64,000 nucleotides of DNA from Comamonadaceae bacterium. Lineage in GTDB: Bacteria > Pseudomonadota > Gammaproteobacteria > Burkholderiales > Burkholderiaceae_C. Of the stretch, positions 25,913 through 36,000 are shown one piece after another; within the stretch, counting starts at the first letter, position 1; every line of letters starts with the position of its first letter. The stretch is from assembly GCA_027488985.1 (NCBI GenBank), contig JAIYAR010000002.1, positions 124,001-188,000 of the forward strand. Direction: 5' to 3'. Made by a program: the position numbers and the translations under genes. The notes below the pieces were generated by a model that did not search any database, had not been told where the DNA came from, and worked only from the letters and a program-made list of their open reading frames with translations.

Positions 25913-26791
25913 ATGAGTACGCCCCTGACTCTTCGCCATGGTCTATTGCGCTGCGACATCTGCCCGGAACTCGGCGGCTCTATTGCCGGCATGTGGATGA
26001 ATGAGGTTCCGGTGATGCGGTCTACCCCGGGCGCAGAGCTCACGAGCGTGCGCCAGTCAGCGAGCTTTCCGCTGGTGCCTTTCTCCAACCGTATCGGTTA
26101 CGGGCAGTTGCAATGGTCGGGCACTAGCCATCCGCTGGTGAAAAACTTTGATCCCGAACCCCACACCATCCATGGCATCGGCTGGGAGCGGCCTTGGGCC
26201 GTGCTGGAGAGTACGGATAGCTTTGCCTTGCTATCGATGGAGCACAAGGCAGATGCCACCTGGCCGTTTGACTTTGACTGTTCGCAAGCCTTCAAGCTTG
26301 AAGACGGCGCACTCGACATGAGCCTGAGTGTGACCAACCAAAGCCGGACAGCCGCCCCCGTAGGCTTGGGCTGGCACCCCTACTTCGTCAAACGTGCCGA
26401 CGCGGCAGTGCGTTTCACCGCCAGTGGCCGCTGGGAGATGGCGGCCGACAAACTGCCCACCCATCGCGAACCCCATGCCGGTCTGATTCAGCCGACCGCC
26501 GCATTGACGGTAGACCATTGCTTTGACGGCTGGGACGGTGTGCTCACGCTGACCGACAGCGAACTCCAGGTCACCGTTCGGTCCGCCTTGAGCCGCCTGG
26601 TGGTGTTTACCACGCCAGAGCGAGACAACATCGCCGTGGAGCCGGTGAGCCATGTAAACAACGCGCTGAACTTGATGGGCACCACGGGCGCCAGCGCAGA
26701 GAGCTTGGGGGTCGTCATCTTGCAGCCGGGTGAAAGTTTCAGTTGCAGCATGCGGGTGGAAGTGCGTGCTGCGCAAGAGGTGCAGGCATGA
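25913..26791 (+). CDS. aldose 1-epimerase (galactose mutarotase family)
   Basis: The 292-residue soluble enzyme interconverts alpha and beta sugar anomers. Family features are PLVPFSNRIG-like FPLVPFSNRIGYGQ, HTIHGIGWERPW with the substrate-binding His, and GLGWHPYF with the second His. The ATG at 25913 is favoured over upstream frames because it begins the conserved N-terminal strand (LTLRHGLLRCDICPELGGSI). The stop overlaps the start of the lactonase gene (ATGA), so the two act together, probably in sugar lactone catabolism. The specific sugar is not readable. Confidence 0.86.
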   Translation: MSTPLTLRHGLLRCDICPELGGSIAGMWMNEVPVMRSTPGAELTSVRQSASFPLVPFSNRIGYGQLQWSGTSHPLVKNFDPEPHTIHGIGWERPWAVLESTDSFALLSMEHKADATWPFDFDCSQAFKLEDGALDMSLSVTNQSRTAAPVGLGWHPYFVKRADAAVRFTASGRWEMAADKLPTHREPHAGLIQPTAALTVDHCFDGWDGVLTLTDSELQVTVRSALSRLVVFTTPERDNIAVEPVSHVNNALNLMGTTGASAESLGVVILQPGESFSCSMRVEVRAAQEVQA

Positions 26792-27699
26792 GCTGGCAGG
26801 CCCTGAGCGACGACGTGTTTGAACTGGGCGAATCCCCGTTCTGGCACCCGGCCGAACAGCAACTGTATTGGGTCGATATTCCCGGCAAGGCGATCCTGCG
26901 TGCCAACATCTACATGGGCTTTGTGCAGCGCTGGGACATGCCCAGCGAGCCCGGTTGCATTGCACCGGCTGCCAAGGGTGGTTTGGTCATCGCTCTGCGC
27001 GAGGGGGTGTTCCGCGCGCAGGAATGGGGCGGCGAGCTTGAGCGCATTGCCACCTTGCCGTATGACACGGCCGTGATTCGCGCCAACGATGGCAAGTGCG
27101 ATGCCCTAGGCCGTTTTTGGGTAGGCACCATCGATGAACCCAAGGCCGGCCGTGCTGCAGAGCTCTTCTCCGTGGACTGCCGCACCGGCAGCGCCACGGT
27201 GCAGCGCCATGCTGGTGACGCGTTGACCGCCAACGGTCTGGCGTGGAGCCCCGACAACCGTACTGTCTACTGGTCGGATACGCCCAATCACCTCACCCAT
27301 GCCTGGGACTATGACCTCGCCTCTAATGCGTTGAGTTCACACCGCGTATGGCGCACCTATGACCCCAAACCCGCCGGGTGGTCGTTTGAGAACGCCGCCT
27401 ATGCCGGCCGGCCCGATGGCGCGGCCGTAGATGTGGAAGGCAATTACTTCGCGGCCATGTTCGAGGGGCGCCGCATCTGCAAATTCGCGCCTGACGGCCG
27501 ACTGCTCAACAGCTGGGAGACGCCGGCGGAGTGCCCCACCATGCCTTGCTTCGGCGGGGAAGACCTGAAGACTTTGTACATCACCACCGCGCGCCATGGC
27601 CGCAGTGCGGCTGAGCTGGCGCAGTTTCCCTTGTCGGGAGCGGTGTTCTTTATGCGGGTCGATGTGGCCGGCTTGTCGGTGCAGTTTTTCGCGGATTGA
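26788..27699 (+). CDS. SMP-30/gluconolactonase family lactonase
   Basis: The 303-residue six-bladed beta-propeller family protein hydrolyses sugar lactones using a divalent metal. Visible signatures are ELGESPFWHPAEQQLYWVDI with the metal-binding Glu, ANDGKCDALGRFWVGT with the Asn/Asp ligands, and TANGLAWSPDNRTVYWSDT. PDGAAVDVEGNYFAAMF carries the catalytic Asp. It is translationally coupled to the epimerase upstream. The lactone substrate is unknown; no sugar dehydrogenase lies nearby. Confidence 0.88.
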   Translation: MSWQALSDDVFELGESPFWHPAEQQLYWVDIPGKAILRANIYMGFVQRWDMPSEPGCIAPAAKGGLVIALREGVFRAQEWGGELERIATLPYDTAVIRANDGKCDALGRFWVGTIDEPKAGRAAELFSVDCRTGSATVQRHAGDALTANGLAWSPDNRTVYWSDTPNHLTHAWDYDLASNALSSHRVWRTYDPKPAGWSFENAAYAGRPDGAAVDVEGNYFAAMFEGRRICKFAPDGRLLNSWETPAECPTMPCFGGEDLKTLYITTARHGRSAAELAQFPLSGAVFFMRVDVAGLSVQFFAD

Positions 27700-27804
27700 G
27701 CTGCAGGCAGCGTGTGCTCTGCCAACGCAGGGCGCAAATTTCCGGCGCTTTTGCGTTCAAAAAATTCACACAAGGGGCAGGGGCGGCCGCTTACCATTGC
27801 CGCC

Positions 27805-28959
27805 ATGTCCCAATTGCCCGCCGCCCTTCAGCCCTTCGTTGACCAGATCCGCCAAGCCGCGGCGCAGCGCACGCCGCTGCAGATCCGTGGCGGCAGCAGC
27901 AAAGACTTTTATGGCTGTCTGCAACCGGCAGCCTTGTTGGACACCCGGAGTTTGACCGGTGTGGTGGATTACGCCCCCAGCGAGCTGGTGGTGACTGTGG
28001 CCGCAGGCACGCCTCTAGCGGAGCTGGAGACTCTTTTGGCCACCCAAGGGCAATGCCTGCCTTTTGAGCCGCCGCACTTCGGCTGGTCGGGCAGTTCCAG
28101 CCAAGCTACCGTAGGAGGTATGGTGGCCAGCGGGTTGGCCGGTCCGGCCCGCGCCAGCGTGGGCAGTGTGCGCGACTATGTGCTGGGTCTCCAACTCATC
28201 AATGGTCAGGGCGAACTACTCACCTTCGGCGGCCAGGTCATGAAAAACGTGGCCGGTTACGACGTGTCGCGCCTCATGGCAGGCGCCATGGGCACGTTGG
28301 GCTTGATCACCGAAGTCTCCATTAAGGTGCTGCCGCTTGCGCCCAGTGAGGCGACTTTGGTTTTCCCCCTGCCGCAGACGGACGCACTCGAGCACCTGCA
28401 TCGCTGGGGCGGCGAGCCATTGCCACTGAATGCCAGTTGCTGGGTGCATGACGCATCTGCAGGGCAGGAGGGGAGAGATCTTCTGTTCGTTCGTCTACGC
28501 GGTGCCGTAGCGGCTGTGGAAGCGGCTTGCAGCCGCATGCTGACCGAGGTGCCCGGGGAACGCATGGACACTGCGCAAGCGGCGGCTGATTGGGCTTTGT
28601 GCCGCGACCAGAAGCTCCCCTTCTTCACCGAAGGAGGGCCGGCTGACCATGTGCTGTGGCGCCTTTCGGTCGCCCAGACTGCGCCCGTGCTGGACCTGCC
28701 CTGGCCGCAGTTGGTGGAATGGCATGGCGGCCTGCGTTGGCTCTGGGCGCCTTTGCAGGCAGGTGCACGTTTGCAGGCGGCCGCCAAGTCTGCGGGTTGC
28801 AATGCTACTGTTTTTGTAGCAACTGGCGCAGATACTGCGGGCGCCAAGTGCCAAAATCATTCTCAATCTGCGGGGCAAGGCGCTTTGCTCAAGCGCTTGA
28901 AGGCTGCATTCGACCCGGCGGGTATCTTCAACCCTGGTCGCCTCTACTCCGACTTCTGA
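27805..28959 (+). CDS. glcE: glycolate oxidase FAD-binding subunit GlcE
   Basis: The 384-residue subunit of glycolate oxidase (glycolate to glyoxylate) has a FAD/PCMH-type domain: LQIRGGSSKDFYG, YAPSELVVTVAAGTPLAELE, TVGGMVASGLAGPARASVGS, and VMKNVAGYDVSRLMAGAMGT. The C-terminus RLKAAFDPAGIFNPGR is conserved. It is followed one base later by glcF. The glcD subunit is not in the window. Near the C-terminus (28803-28835) the gene carries a copy of the dispersed hairpin repeat in frame, replacing the normal sequence between the last strands by VFVATGADTAGAKCQNHSQS. Confidence 0.92.
   Translation: MSQLPAALQPFVDQIRQAAAQRTPLQIRGGSSKDFYGCLQPAALLDTRSLTGVVDYAPSELVVTVAAGTPLAELETLLATQGQCLPFEPPHFGWSGSSSQATVGGMVASGLAGPARASVGSVRDYVLGLQLINGQGELLTFGGQVMKNVAGYDVSRLMAGAMGTLGLITEVSIKVLPLAPSEATLVFPLPQTDALEHLHRWGGEPLPLNASCWVHDASAGQEGRDLLFVRLRGAVAAVEAACSRMLTEVPGERMDTAQAAADWALCRDQKLPFFTEGGPADHVLWRLSVAQTAPVLDLPWPQLVEWHGGLRWLWAPLQAGARLQAAAKSAGCNATVFVATGADTAGAKCQNHSQSAGQGALLKRLKAAFDPAGIFNPGRLYSDF
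28803..28835 (+). repeat. dispersed hairpin repeat, copy 7, inside glcE
   Basis: TGCTAC, loop TGTTTTT, GTAGCA, then the shared TAGC-N5-GCGCA pattern (TAGCAACTGGCGCA) and GATA. It is in frame within glcE. Confidence 0.6.
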
Positions 28960-28960
28960 C

Positions 28961-30196
28961 ATGCAAACCCACCTCGCCCCCGAATACCAGAACACCGCCG
29001 ATGGCCAGGCGGCAGAAGCGATCCTGCGCAAATGTGTGCACTGCGGCTTTTGCACCGCGACCTGCCCCACCTACCAGTTGCTGGGTGACGAGCTGGATGG
29101 GCCACGCGGTCGCATCTACCTGATGAAGCAGGTGTTGGAGGGGCAAGTGCCCACCCGCGCAACCCAGATGCACTTGGACCGTTGCCTGACCTGCCGCAAC
29201 TGCGAAAGCACCTGTCCCAGCGGCGTGGACTACGGCCATTTGGTGGACATTGGCCGCAAACTGGTGGATGCCAAAGTGCCCCGCCCCGCTGGCGAAAAAG
29301 CCCTGCGCTGGGCTCTTAAAGAAGGCCTGCCGTCTCCCCTGTTCGGGCCGGCCATGAAGCTGGGCCAGCTGGTGCGTCCGCTCTTGCCCCAGACCCTGAA
29401 AAACAAGGTGCCGGTGCCGCACGATGCAGGCGCCTGGCCCACGCGGACCCATGCGCGCAAAGCGTTGATGTTGGCCGGTTGCGTGCAACCCGCCATGTCC
29501 CCCAACATCAATAGCGCAACGGCGCGAGTGCTGGATGCTGCAGGTATTGAGCCGGTCGTGGCGCCTGCCGCCGGTTGTTGCGGAGCGGTGAAGTTTCACC
29601 TGAACGACCAGGACGGCGGCAAAGCCCATATGCGCGCCAACATCGATGCCTGGTGGCCGCACATTGAGCAAGGAGTGGACACTCTGGTGATGAATGCATC
29701 CGGATGCGGCGCCACTGTGAAAGACTATGGCCACATCTTGCGCGATGACCCGGCCTACGCGGAGAAGGCAGCCCGCATCAGCGCCTTGACCAAAGATTTG
29801 AGCGAACTATTGCCGGAACTCGTGCCGGTGTTGAAACCGCGCTTGCAGCTCGGCGCTGACACGCCTGCGCTGGTGTTTCACCCGCCCTGTACCTTGCAAC
29901 ATGGCCAGAAGCTCAAGGGTGGAGTCGAGTCGCACATGGCAGCACTGGGCTTCGCCGTGCGGGTGGCAGCCAACGAAGCGCACCTGTGTTGTGGTTCAGC
30001 CGGCACGTATTCGGTGCTGAACCCCGAGATTTCGTACCAGCTGCGCGACCGCAAGCTGGGCCATCTCGCTCCTTCTGTGAACGAAATCATCATCAGCGCC
30101 AATATCGGCTGCATCAGCCATCTGCAAAGTGGTACCGAAACCGCAGTCCGACACTGGATCGAGGTATTGGACGCAGCATTGACTTCCATCGGCTAG
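28961..30196 (+). CDS. glcF: glycolate oxidase iron-sulfur subunit GlcF
   Basis: This 411-residue subunit carries electrons from glycolate to the membrane. Two 4Fe-4S motifs are clear: C25-x2-C28-x2-C31-x3-C35 (CVHCGFCTATCP) and C75-x2-C78-x2-C81-x3-C85 (CLTCRNCESTCP). Two CCG domains follow (AAGCCGAVKFH and HLCCGSAGTYS). The ATG lies one base after the glcE stop, so the two are an operon. Confidence 0.95.
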   Translation: MQTHLAPEYQNTADGQAAEAILRKCVHCGFCTATCPTYQLLGDELDGPRGRIYLMKQVLEGQVPTRATQMHLDRCLTCRNCESTCPSGVDYGHLVDIGRKLVDAKVPRPAGEKALRWALKEGLPSPLFGPAMKLGQLVRPLLPQTLKNKVPVPHDAGAWPTRTHARKALMLAGCVQPAMSPNINSATARVLDAAGIEPVVAPAAGCCGAVKFHLNDQDGGKAHMRANIDAWWPHIEQGVDTLVMNASGCGATVKDYGHILRDDPAYAEKAARISALTKDLSELLPELVPVLKPRLQLGADTPALVFHPPCTLQHGQKLKGGVESHMAALGFAVRVAANEAHLCCGSAGTYSVLNPEISYQLRDRKLGHLAPSVNEIIISANIGCISHLQSGTETAVRHWIEVLDAALTSIG

Positions 30197-30266
30197 TCCT
30201 TGCTTTCATAATGCACGCTAGCGCCCCCACAAGAGGCGCCTGGTTTTCAACCGATTCAGGGTGCTT

Positions 30267-31016
30267 ATGAAATCACACGACGACATCGACGATCCACGCC
30301 GTCAATGGCTGGTGCGGGCTCTCGCGGCTGGATGGTTTGGTGCGGCGTTGCCGCAAGCCATGGCGCAAGGCCGCAACATTTTTGGTAGCAAGCCGGCGAA
30401 ATTGCCACCTGGTCAATCCATCTATGGAATCACCGGTGATGTGCGGGTGAACAACACGCCTGCAACCCTGAGCACCACGATCAAGCCCGGCGATACGGTG
30501 CAGACAGGCAAGAACAGCGAAGCGATATTCGTGGTGAATACCCATGCGATGATTTTGCGGGGTGACAGCAAACTCGAGATTGAGTCGCCGAGCACTGCGC
30601 CGGATACTTCTGTGACGGGTTATGTGATTGGCGGTTTGCGGATGTTGACGGGCAAACTGCTCTCGGTGTCGCGCAATTCCCCGATGTCGGTTAAGACATC
30701 GGCCTCCACCATCGGTATACGGGGGACCGGCTTCTACATCGAGTCAGACCCGGACCTCACTTACTTTTGTACCTGTTATGGTGCAACCGTGGTGCAAGCC
30801 AATGACGATCCGGAAAGCCGTGAGGAAGTCGTGTCGCGTCACCATGACCGGCCGCTGTACATCGTCAAAGATGGTGGCAAAGGCAAGAACATCCGCAGCG
30901 CCCCGTTTGTGAATCACACCGATCAAGAGTTGGCACTGATCGAGACACTGGTGGGTCGGACCAGTCCCTTCGTTTTCTCGAAGGATAGCTATAGCGGTCC
31001 CCGGCGCTCGTATTGA
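30267..31016 (+). CDS. exported FecR-domain protein
   Basis: The 249-residue protein begins with a twin-arginine-like signal (DPRRQWLVRALAAGWFGAAL, ending PQAMAQ), then a FecR domain: ITGDVRVNNTPATLSTTIKP, GDTVQTGKNSEAIFVV, MLTGKLLSV and ASTIGIRGTGFYIE. FecR domains occur in sigma-factor regulators and in exported proteins linked to surface beta-domain proteins; the lack of a cytoplasmic N-terminus here favours the second. It faces the haem lipoprotein gene across a shared bidirectional terminator. The ATG at 30267 is taken; a GTG at 30261 is possible. Confidence 0.78.
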   Translation: MKSHDDIDDPRRQWLVRALAAGWFGAALPQAMAQGRNIFGSKPAKLPPGQSIYGITGDVRVNNTPATLSTTIKPGDTVQTGKNSEAIFVVNTHAMILRGDSKLEIESPSTAPDTSVTGYVIGGLRMLTGKLLSVSRNSPMSVKTSASTIGIRGTGFYIESDPDLTYFCTCYGATVVQANDDPESREEVVSRHHDRPLYIVKDGGKGKNIRSAPFVNHTDQELALIETLVGRTSPFVFSKDSYSGPRRSY

Positions 31017-31041
31017 TTGCGCAAGCAGCTATAAAAATAGT
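31014..31041 (-). repeat. dispersed hairpin repeat, copy 2
   Basis: Minus strand ACTATTTTTATAGCTGCTTG then GCGCAATCA. It overlaps the TGA stop of the FecR-domain gene. Confidence 0.7.
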
Positions 31042-31045
31042 GGCG

Positions 31046-31079
31046 AAAGCAAAGGGAGTCTAAGCTCCCTTTGCTTTTT
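31046..31079. terminator. bidirectional intrinsic terminator
   Basis: AAAGCAAAGGGAG (31046-31058) and CTCCCTTTGCTTT (31065-31077) are perfect 13-base arms around a 6-base loop, with a T-run on the plus strand and A/T on the other side. It lies between two convergent genes. Confidence 0.92.
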
Positions 31080-31087
31080 GGCAGTGC

Positions 31088-33085
31088 CTATTCCGGGGCT
31101 CCGTTGAGTATCCAGGCCACGAACTTGTCGTAGTCTGAGCGCGCAGCGTCGCCTACTGCCGCTGAGGTATTGAATCCGGTGCGAAGTCCGCCGTTGTGGT
31201 GGTTGCCGGAGGGCTTGCGCAGCAGGGGGCTGGCGACAATGTCTGTGAAGTTGATGCGTCCGCGCACCTCGGTATAGAGCCAGTTGCGGTTGGTGGCGTC
31301 TGCGCCATTTCCGGTCCCCGCACGGTCGAAGTCGTCGTAATAGATGGGTGGAACGCCGGAGGTAGTGCTGATGTTCTGGCCGCTGACATGGCAAGAGATG
31401 CAATTGCCATTGATTCCCTGCTGCAAAACGGTCCGTATGTCGGGGTTGAAGCGCAAGGTTGCGGGGTCCCATGCCAGTGCGGGGTTCACCTCGAGGGTGA
31501 GTGTTTTGGCGGTGCTGGTACTGGTGGCGTTGGCGGTGACCAGCTGAACGGTGTAGGTGCCCGGGCCGCTGACCGTCAGCGTCGGGTTCGCTGCGGTACT
31601 GCTACTCAAGCTGGCCGTCTGACCGCCCGGCACCGAGGTAACGGTCCAGCTGTAGCTGGTGGAAAACAAGCTCATACCTGCGGACAAGGCGGGCGTCAGG
31701 GTCTTGACGACCCGGTCGGGTCCGGGGTCTGCCACGGCGCGCCCCGGTTTGATGGCCCCGCCGGAGAATCCTTTGGTGCTGAGGTAGTTGGCCATGGTGT
31801 TGTACATGTCCGGAGTGCTCCAGTACTTGTCGTACACCAGCTTAGCCAAGGGCATGTTGCCACGGTCCACCACGTGGGCCTTGATGCGGTCCGCATAGCC
31901 GTCAAACGCGGTGAAATCTTCGAAATTAATGTCGGACTGGTTGCCGGTGCCCCGGATGCCGTGGCATACACGGCACGCCTGTGTCACCGTCTTTTTGTAC
32001 AAATCCACTTGGCCGGCGGCGGTCCAACTGGTGGGCACATAGCTGTCCGTGGTTTCGCTGCTCGCGTTGGGCAGGCCATTGCCTCCGTAAATGTTTTTCA
32101 GGTGGGCCGCCGCAGCACCTTGGTATTCGTTGGGGTTGGCTACGCGCCTGCAGGTGTCCTCTGCAAAGCCGGTAGGTGTTGCCGTTCCGTTAGGGAGGTT
32201 GTGGCCGCAGAGCACCATCTGATTGATGGTTTTGATTTTTCCCTCCAATGCAGCCCGTGTGTAGCCGGACAGAGTGGAAAAGTCGAATGACGCGGGCTCA
32301 AACGCATGGAGCTGTGCCCCCACATCGCCCCGAGCGCCGGATGCGGAGTTGCTAATACGGGGAAATAGCCCGCTCGGTGTCAGTGGATCACCCCGTCCGC
32401 CATGGCAGGAAATGCAGATCGTGGGCAGGGCTTTGTTGCCACGCCCGTCCAGGTTGGCTGCAGTGAGTCGTGCGCCGGTAATGGGGTCGTAGGTGTAGAG
32501 TTTGACGAACTTGATCGCATTGGGGGTAGGGTTGGCCGCGCCACTTTCCACCACACTGAATTCAATGGCATTGGTGCCAAGGTGCCACTTGTTCTCGCCC
32601 ACGATGGCTGCTTGCAAACTGAAGGTGGAGTAGCCCCCGTAGCCGCCAACCATGTAGTTTTCCACCACGAAGGCAATGTTTCCGGTGTTGCTGTCCCTGC
32701 GGGCTGTCATCTTCCGGCCATAGCCGAGGTCGCGCTGGTCGCCGATGATGATGGTCTCTTCGGTGATGCCTGCGACAGCGGTGCCGAATCCGTTCTTGGC
32801 TTTGAACTTCGCCAGCGTGTCGCGTTCGTTGTTGGGGTCTATGGCGGCGTAGTAGGCGTTTGCATAGGCAGCCGAGTCGACCTGCAGCGTACCGTTGCTT
32901 TGGCGTTGGGGATTTGGAAAAAGGAGAAAACTATCCGGTCCGGTGGTGGCTACGGTGACCTTGGAGGTCGGGTCTACATCTCCGCCCGAGCTGCTGCCAC
33001 TGCCGCCTCCGCCGCAGGCTGAAAGCAAAGTGCCTATCACGAGGGCTGCGCAGAAGAGGTAGGAACGGTTGTTGAGTGTCAGCAT
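31088..33085 (-). CDS. three-haem outer-envelope lipoprotein
   Basis: The 665-residue precursor has lipobox LLSAC with Cys24 followed by a Gly/Ser stretch. Three c-type haem motifs are present: CISCH (224-228), CRVCH (371-375) and CISCH (562-566). Between the second and third lies a PKD/Ig-like domain (about 450-533, with DPGPDRVV, TLTVSGPGTYTVQLV). It belongs to no family I can name; the first part has a beta-rich domain with IIIGDQRDLGYGRKMTARRD. The ATG at 33085 lies two bases after the stop of the large barrel protein, so both are co-translated. A role in electron transfer at the cell surface is inferred from haem plus lipid anchor. Confidence 0.82.
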   Translation of the reverse strand: MLTLNNRSYLFCAALVIGTLLSACGGGGSGSSSGGDVDPTSKVTVATTGPDSFLLFPNPQRQSNGTLQVDSAAYANAYYAAIDPNNERDTLAKFKAKNGFGTAVAGITEETIIIGDQRDLGYGRKMTARRDSNTGNIAFVVENYMVGGYGGYSTFSLQAAIVGENKWHLGTNAIEFSVVESGAANPTPNAIKFVKLYTYDPITGARLTAANLDGRGNKALPTICISCHGGRGDPLTPSGLFPRISNSASGARGDVGAQLHAFEPASFDFSTLSGYTRAALEGKIKTINQMVLCGHNLPNGTATPTGFAEDTCRRVANPNEYQGAAAAHLKNIYGGNGLPNASSETTDSYVPTSWTAAGQVDLYKKTVTQACRVCHGIRGTGNQSDINFEDFTAFDGYADRIKAHVVDRGNMPLAKLVYDKYWSTPDMYNTMANYLSTKGFSGGAIKPGRAVADPGPDRVVKTLTPALSAGMSLFSTSYSWTVTSVPGGQTASLSSSTAANPTLTVSGPGTYTVQLVTANATSTSTAKTLTLEVNPALAWDPATLRFNPDIRTVLQQGINGNCISCHVSGQNISTTSGVPPIYYDDFDRAGTGNGADATNRNWLYTEVRGRINFTDIVASPLLRKPSGNHHNGGLRTGFNTSAAVGDAARSDYDKFVAWILNGAPE

Positions 33086-33087
33086 GG

Positions 33088-36000
33088 TCAGAAGCGCATC
33101 AGATAGCTGGCGGAAAGCTGGTTGGTGGTGTAGCTGCGCGGGGAGGTGGCCCATGCCGGCCGCAGCGTCGGGGTGGACTCCACATACCGCCACGCAAAGT
33201 CCATGGAGTCCCGCGCGCCCAGTCCTACGTTGTAGCCCAAGGTAGCCAGCACCGTGCTTCCGCCGAAGCGGTAGCTGAAGAACTTCCCGCCGATGTAGGC
33301 GTCATCCTGCACCAGCACTTTGGCCAGTGTGATGTTCTCCAGCGAAGAGAGTCCCGTGGATACGATGTCACCCTCGCGGTACTCGCCACTGAGATAGACC
33401 GTTGCGTTGTTTCTCAAGCTGTAGTCCAAATTGAAGCGCAGGGAGGTGTCGACCGTCTGGAACACGGCGCTGTTGGCCGATCGCCGGTTGTTGGCCAAGG
33501 CGCCGAACAGTGTGATGCGGTCCGTCAATGGCCGTGACGCAGACAGGCCCAAAGCGTACTTGTAGCCATCCCGCAGGCTGCTTTGGTGCTTGATTGCGGT
33601 CGCTTTGACAAACAGGCCGTAGGTGGGGGTATCGAATTCCGCATTGGCCCGGTACTGCAATGCGGCTTCACCGCCGAGGTTGACATTGCTCAAGCCGTTA
33701 TAAGTCTGGAAGCGCTCACCACCTGCTGCTCCAGTGAGCAGCAGGCGGGTATTTCCGCCCAGGAAGAACATGCGTGTCTGGCTCGCATTGAAGGTGTAAA
33801 TGCTGTCCCCACGAATGTCGGAGTTCAGTTTGGCTCGGGTGATGTTGTCGTCCCAGGTATAGCCGGCATCTATCTGTATTTCGTTGCCGTCGTCGAACTC
33901 TTGTTCGATGCCTTCGAGCAGCTTGGGAAGTCCCTTTGCGCCGAGTTCTTTGATCAGCTTGAACCGCAACGCATAGCTGGATTCGTAGTTCGAGACCTGC
34001 GTCAACTGGTAGTCCAAACCAAGTGCCCATCCATCCCGGAAGATGAACTCGCTGCCCACGCCCAGCACCAAGGCCCCTTGCTGGCTGCCGCTGGAGGCGA
34101 TGGCGTAGCGGGTGCCATTGATTTGATCCGCATAGGACATGGAGGCTTCACTTTTGTTGCTCAAGTCTTGCCGCCATTCAACCCGCGCGCGTGGAATGGC
34201 CCAGCCGAAGGGCGTTGCATGTGTCGATTCGCCGCGCAAGCCCAAAGTACCTTGCAGCGCCGAATTGGTCTGGTCGTAGTACGTGAGCGAATAGCTGCCA
34301 GCCCCTGTTTCGGTGTTTTCGCCGAGCTTGTCAGTGGAAAAATCCAGCCGCAGATAAGGGGAAATCATGTTGGCCTTGTCCCTGAATTCGAGGCCGGTTC
34401 CTACCGATCCGAACAGCTGGTAACCCTTGCGGCTGCTGACAGCATAGGCATTTGCAGCAGAGACGTACCGGTTCATGTCGAAGTCCAGTGCTCCCACGCC
34501 CAGCATGCCTTGAACGTAGCCCCGCTCACCGGTCATGTAATTGCCATAGACCGCCAGCGAATAGCCCCTTGCCTGATTTCGGGTGCCATCGGTGCCGATG
34601 TTGGTGGTGTCCTGTGCGTATCCGATGCCCATGCCGACGGTGAGCTTGTCACTCAAGACGTGATCTACGCCCACACTGATGCCTTTGGAGTTGAAGTCTG
34701 CAGCGCTCACGGTGCCATTGGCATCCCGGACACCGAAACTGACGATGCCTTCCGCCCATACTTTGGGGCCCGGCAACACATCTGCGGGCAATGCCTCGCC
34801 CAGGCCCATGGAAAGGTGGGCCAGGTTGACAGAGCGGCTTTGCACAAAATCGGTGGCCAGGTTGTAGAGCGGGTTTTGCGAAAGGCCTAGTTGCCCTGCC
34901 GTCAAGCTCACCGCACTACTCAATGGGAGCGAAGGTGCAGTGTTTGTGGCGGGCAGTTGGGTAGCGCTATTGGTACCCACTGCATCCAATTGGGACAAAG
35001 TATTCGAGGACTTAAGGGTGACGCCGGGGTCTGTCTTGGATCGGGAAGAAAAGGCGACTCCACGGTTCCCGGTGGACCGGTTACTACCCTGAGTGGCTTT
35101 TTGAACCAAGGCTTCCATGTGGCGACCGAAATTTGAAATCTGGGTACGCACGATCTGCTGCGAGGTATCGATCTGTGCAGCAATGATGGCCGTTACGGTC
35201 TTGTCCTGAACGGGGTCGGGTCTGCCGGTTACTGTCACCGTCACGGTTCCGGCGCTGCTGCTGGAGCCGCCGCTGAACTGGGCCACTGCCGTAAAAGCGT
35301 CAGTGCCGAAGAAATTGCCGGCAGGGGTATAGGTGGCGTTTGTTCCGCTGATGGACAGGGTGCCATGGGCTGGTTGCACGGACACGGTAAAGCCAGAGGG
35401 GGTTAGCGCCGGGAACATACAAGTCTTGAGGTCGATCAAGATGGCCGTGTTGACCGGGGTACTGCTGGTGCAACTGGCCGGCGCAGGGACACCGACCGAG
35501 AAATTGACAGTGACGGGGGCACTGGTGCCCACCGCATTCGTGGCGGTGAATGAGGCAGCAGTGCTGGCCGACGGCGTAGTAGGCGTGCCGGAAATTACTC
35601 CCGAAACGGGGTTTAAGGTGACACCTGCAGGCAGAGTTCCGCTGCTAAGTGCAAACGATGTCAGCGGCGTGTTGGTGGCTGAAATACTGATCGGTGTCAT
35701 TGCCACACCCAAGGCGAGTGCAGTCGTCGTGCCGTTGGCAGGGCTGCTGATGACCGGCGCCGCATTGGGCGCGATGGTGAAAGTGACATTCTGGGTTCCC
35801 GTCAGTCCGCCGGTGTTGCGTGCACCGACTGTTACGGTACTCACTCCGCTGGAGATGGGTGTGCCTGAGATCACTCCGGTTGCCGTGTTGAGGGTCAAGC
35901 CGTTGGGCAGTGTTCCAGTGACCGAGTAGACATCAATGGGACCATTGCTGCCACTGGTGGAGATGGTGTATTGCGTGCCCGCTGCCCCGACGGTACCTGT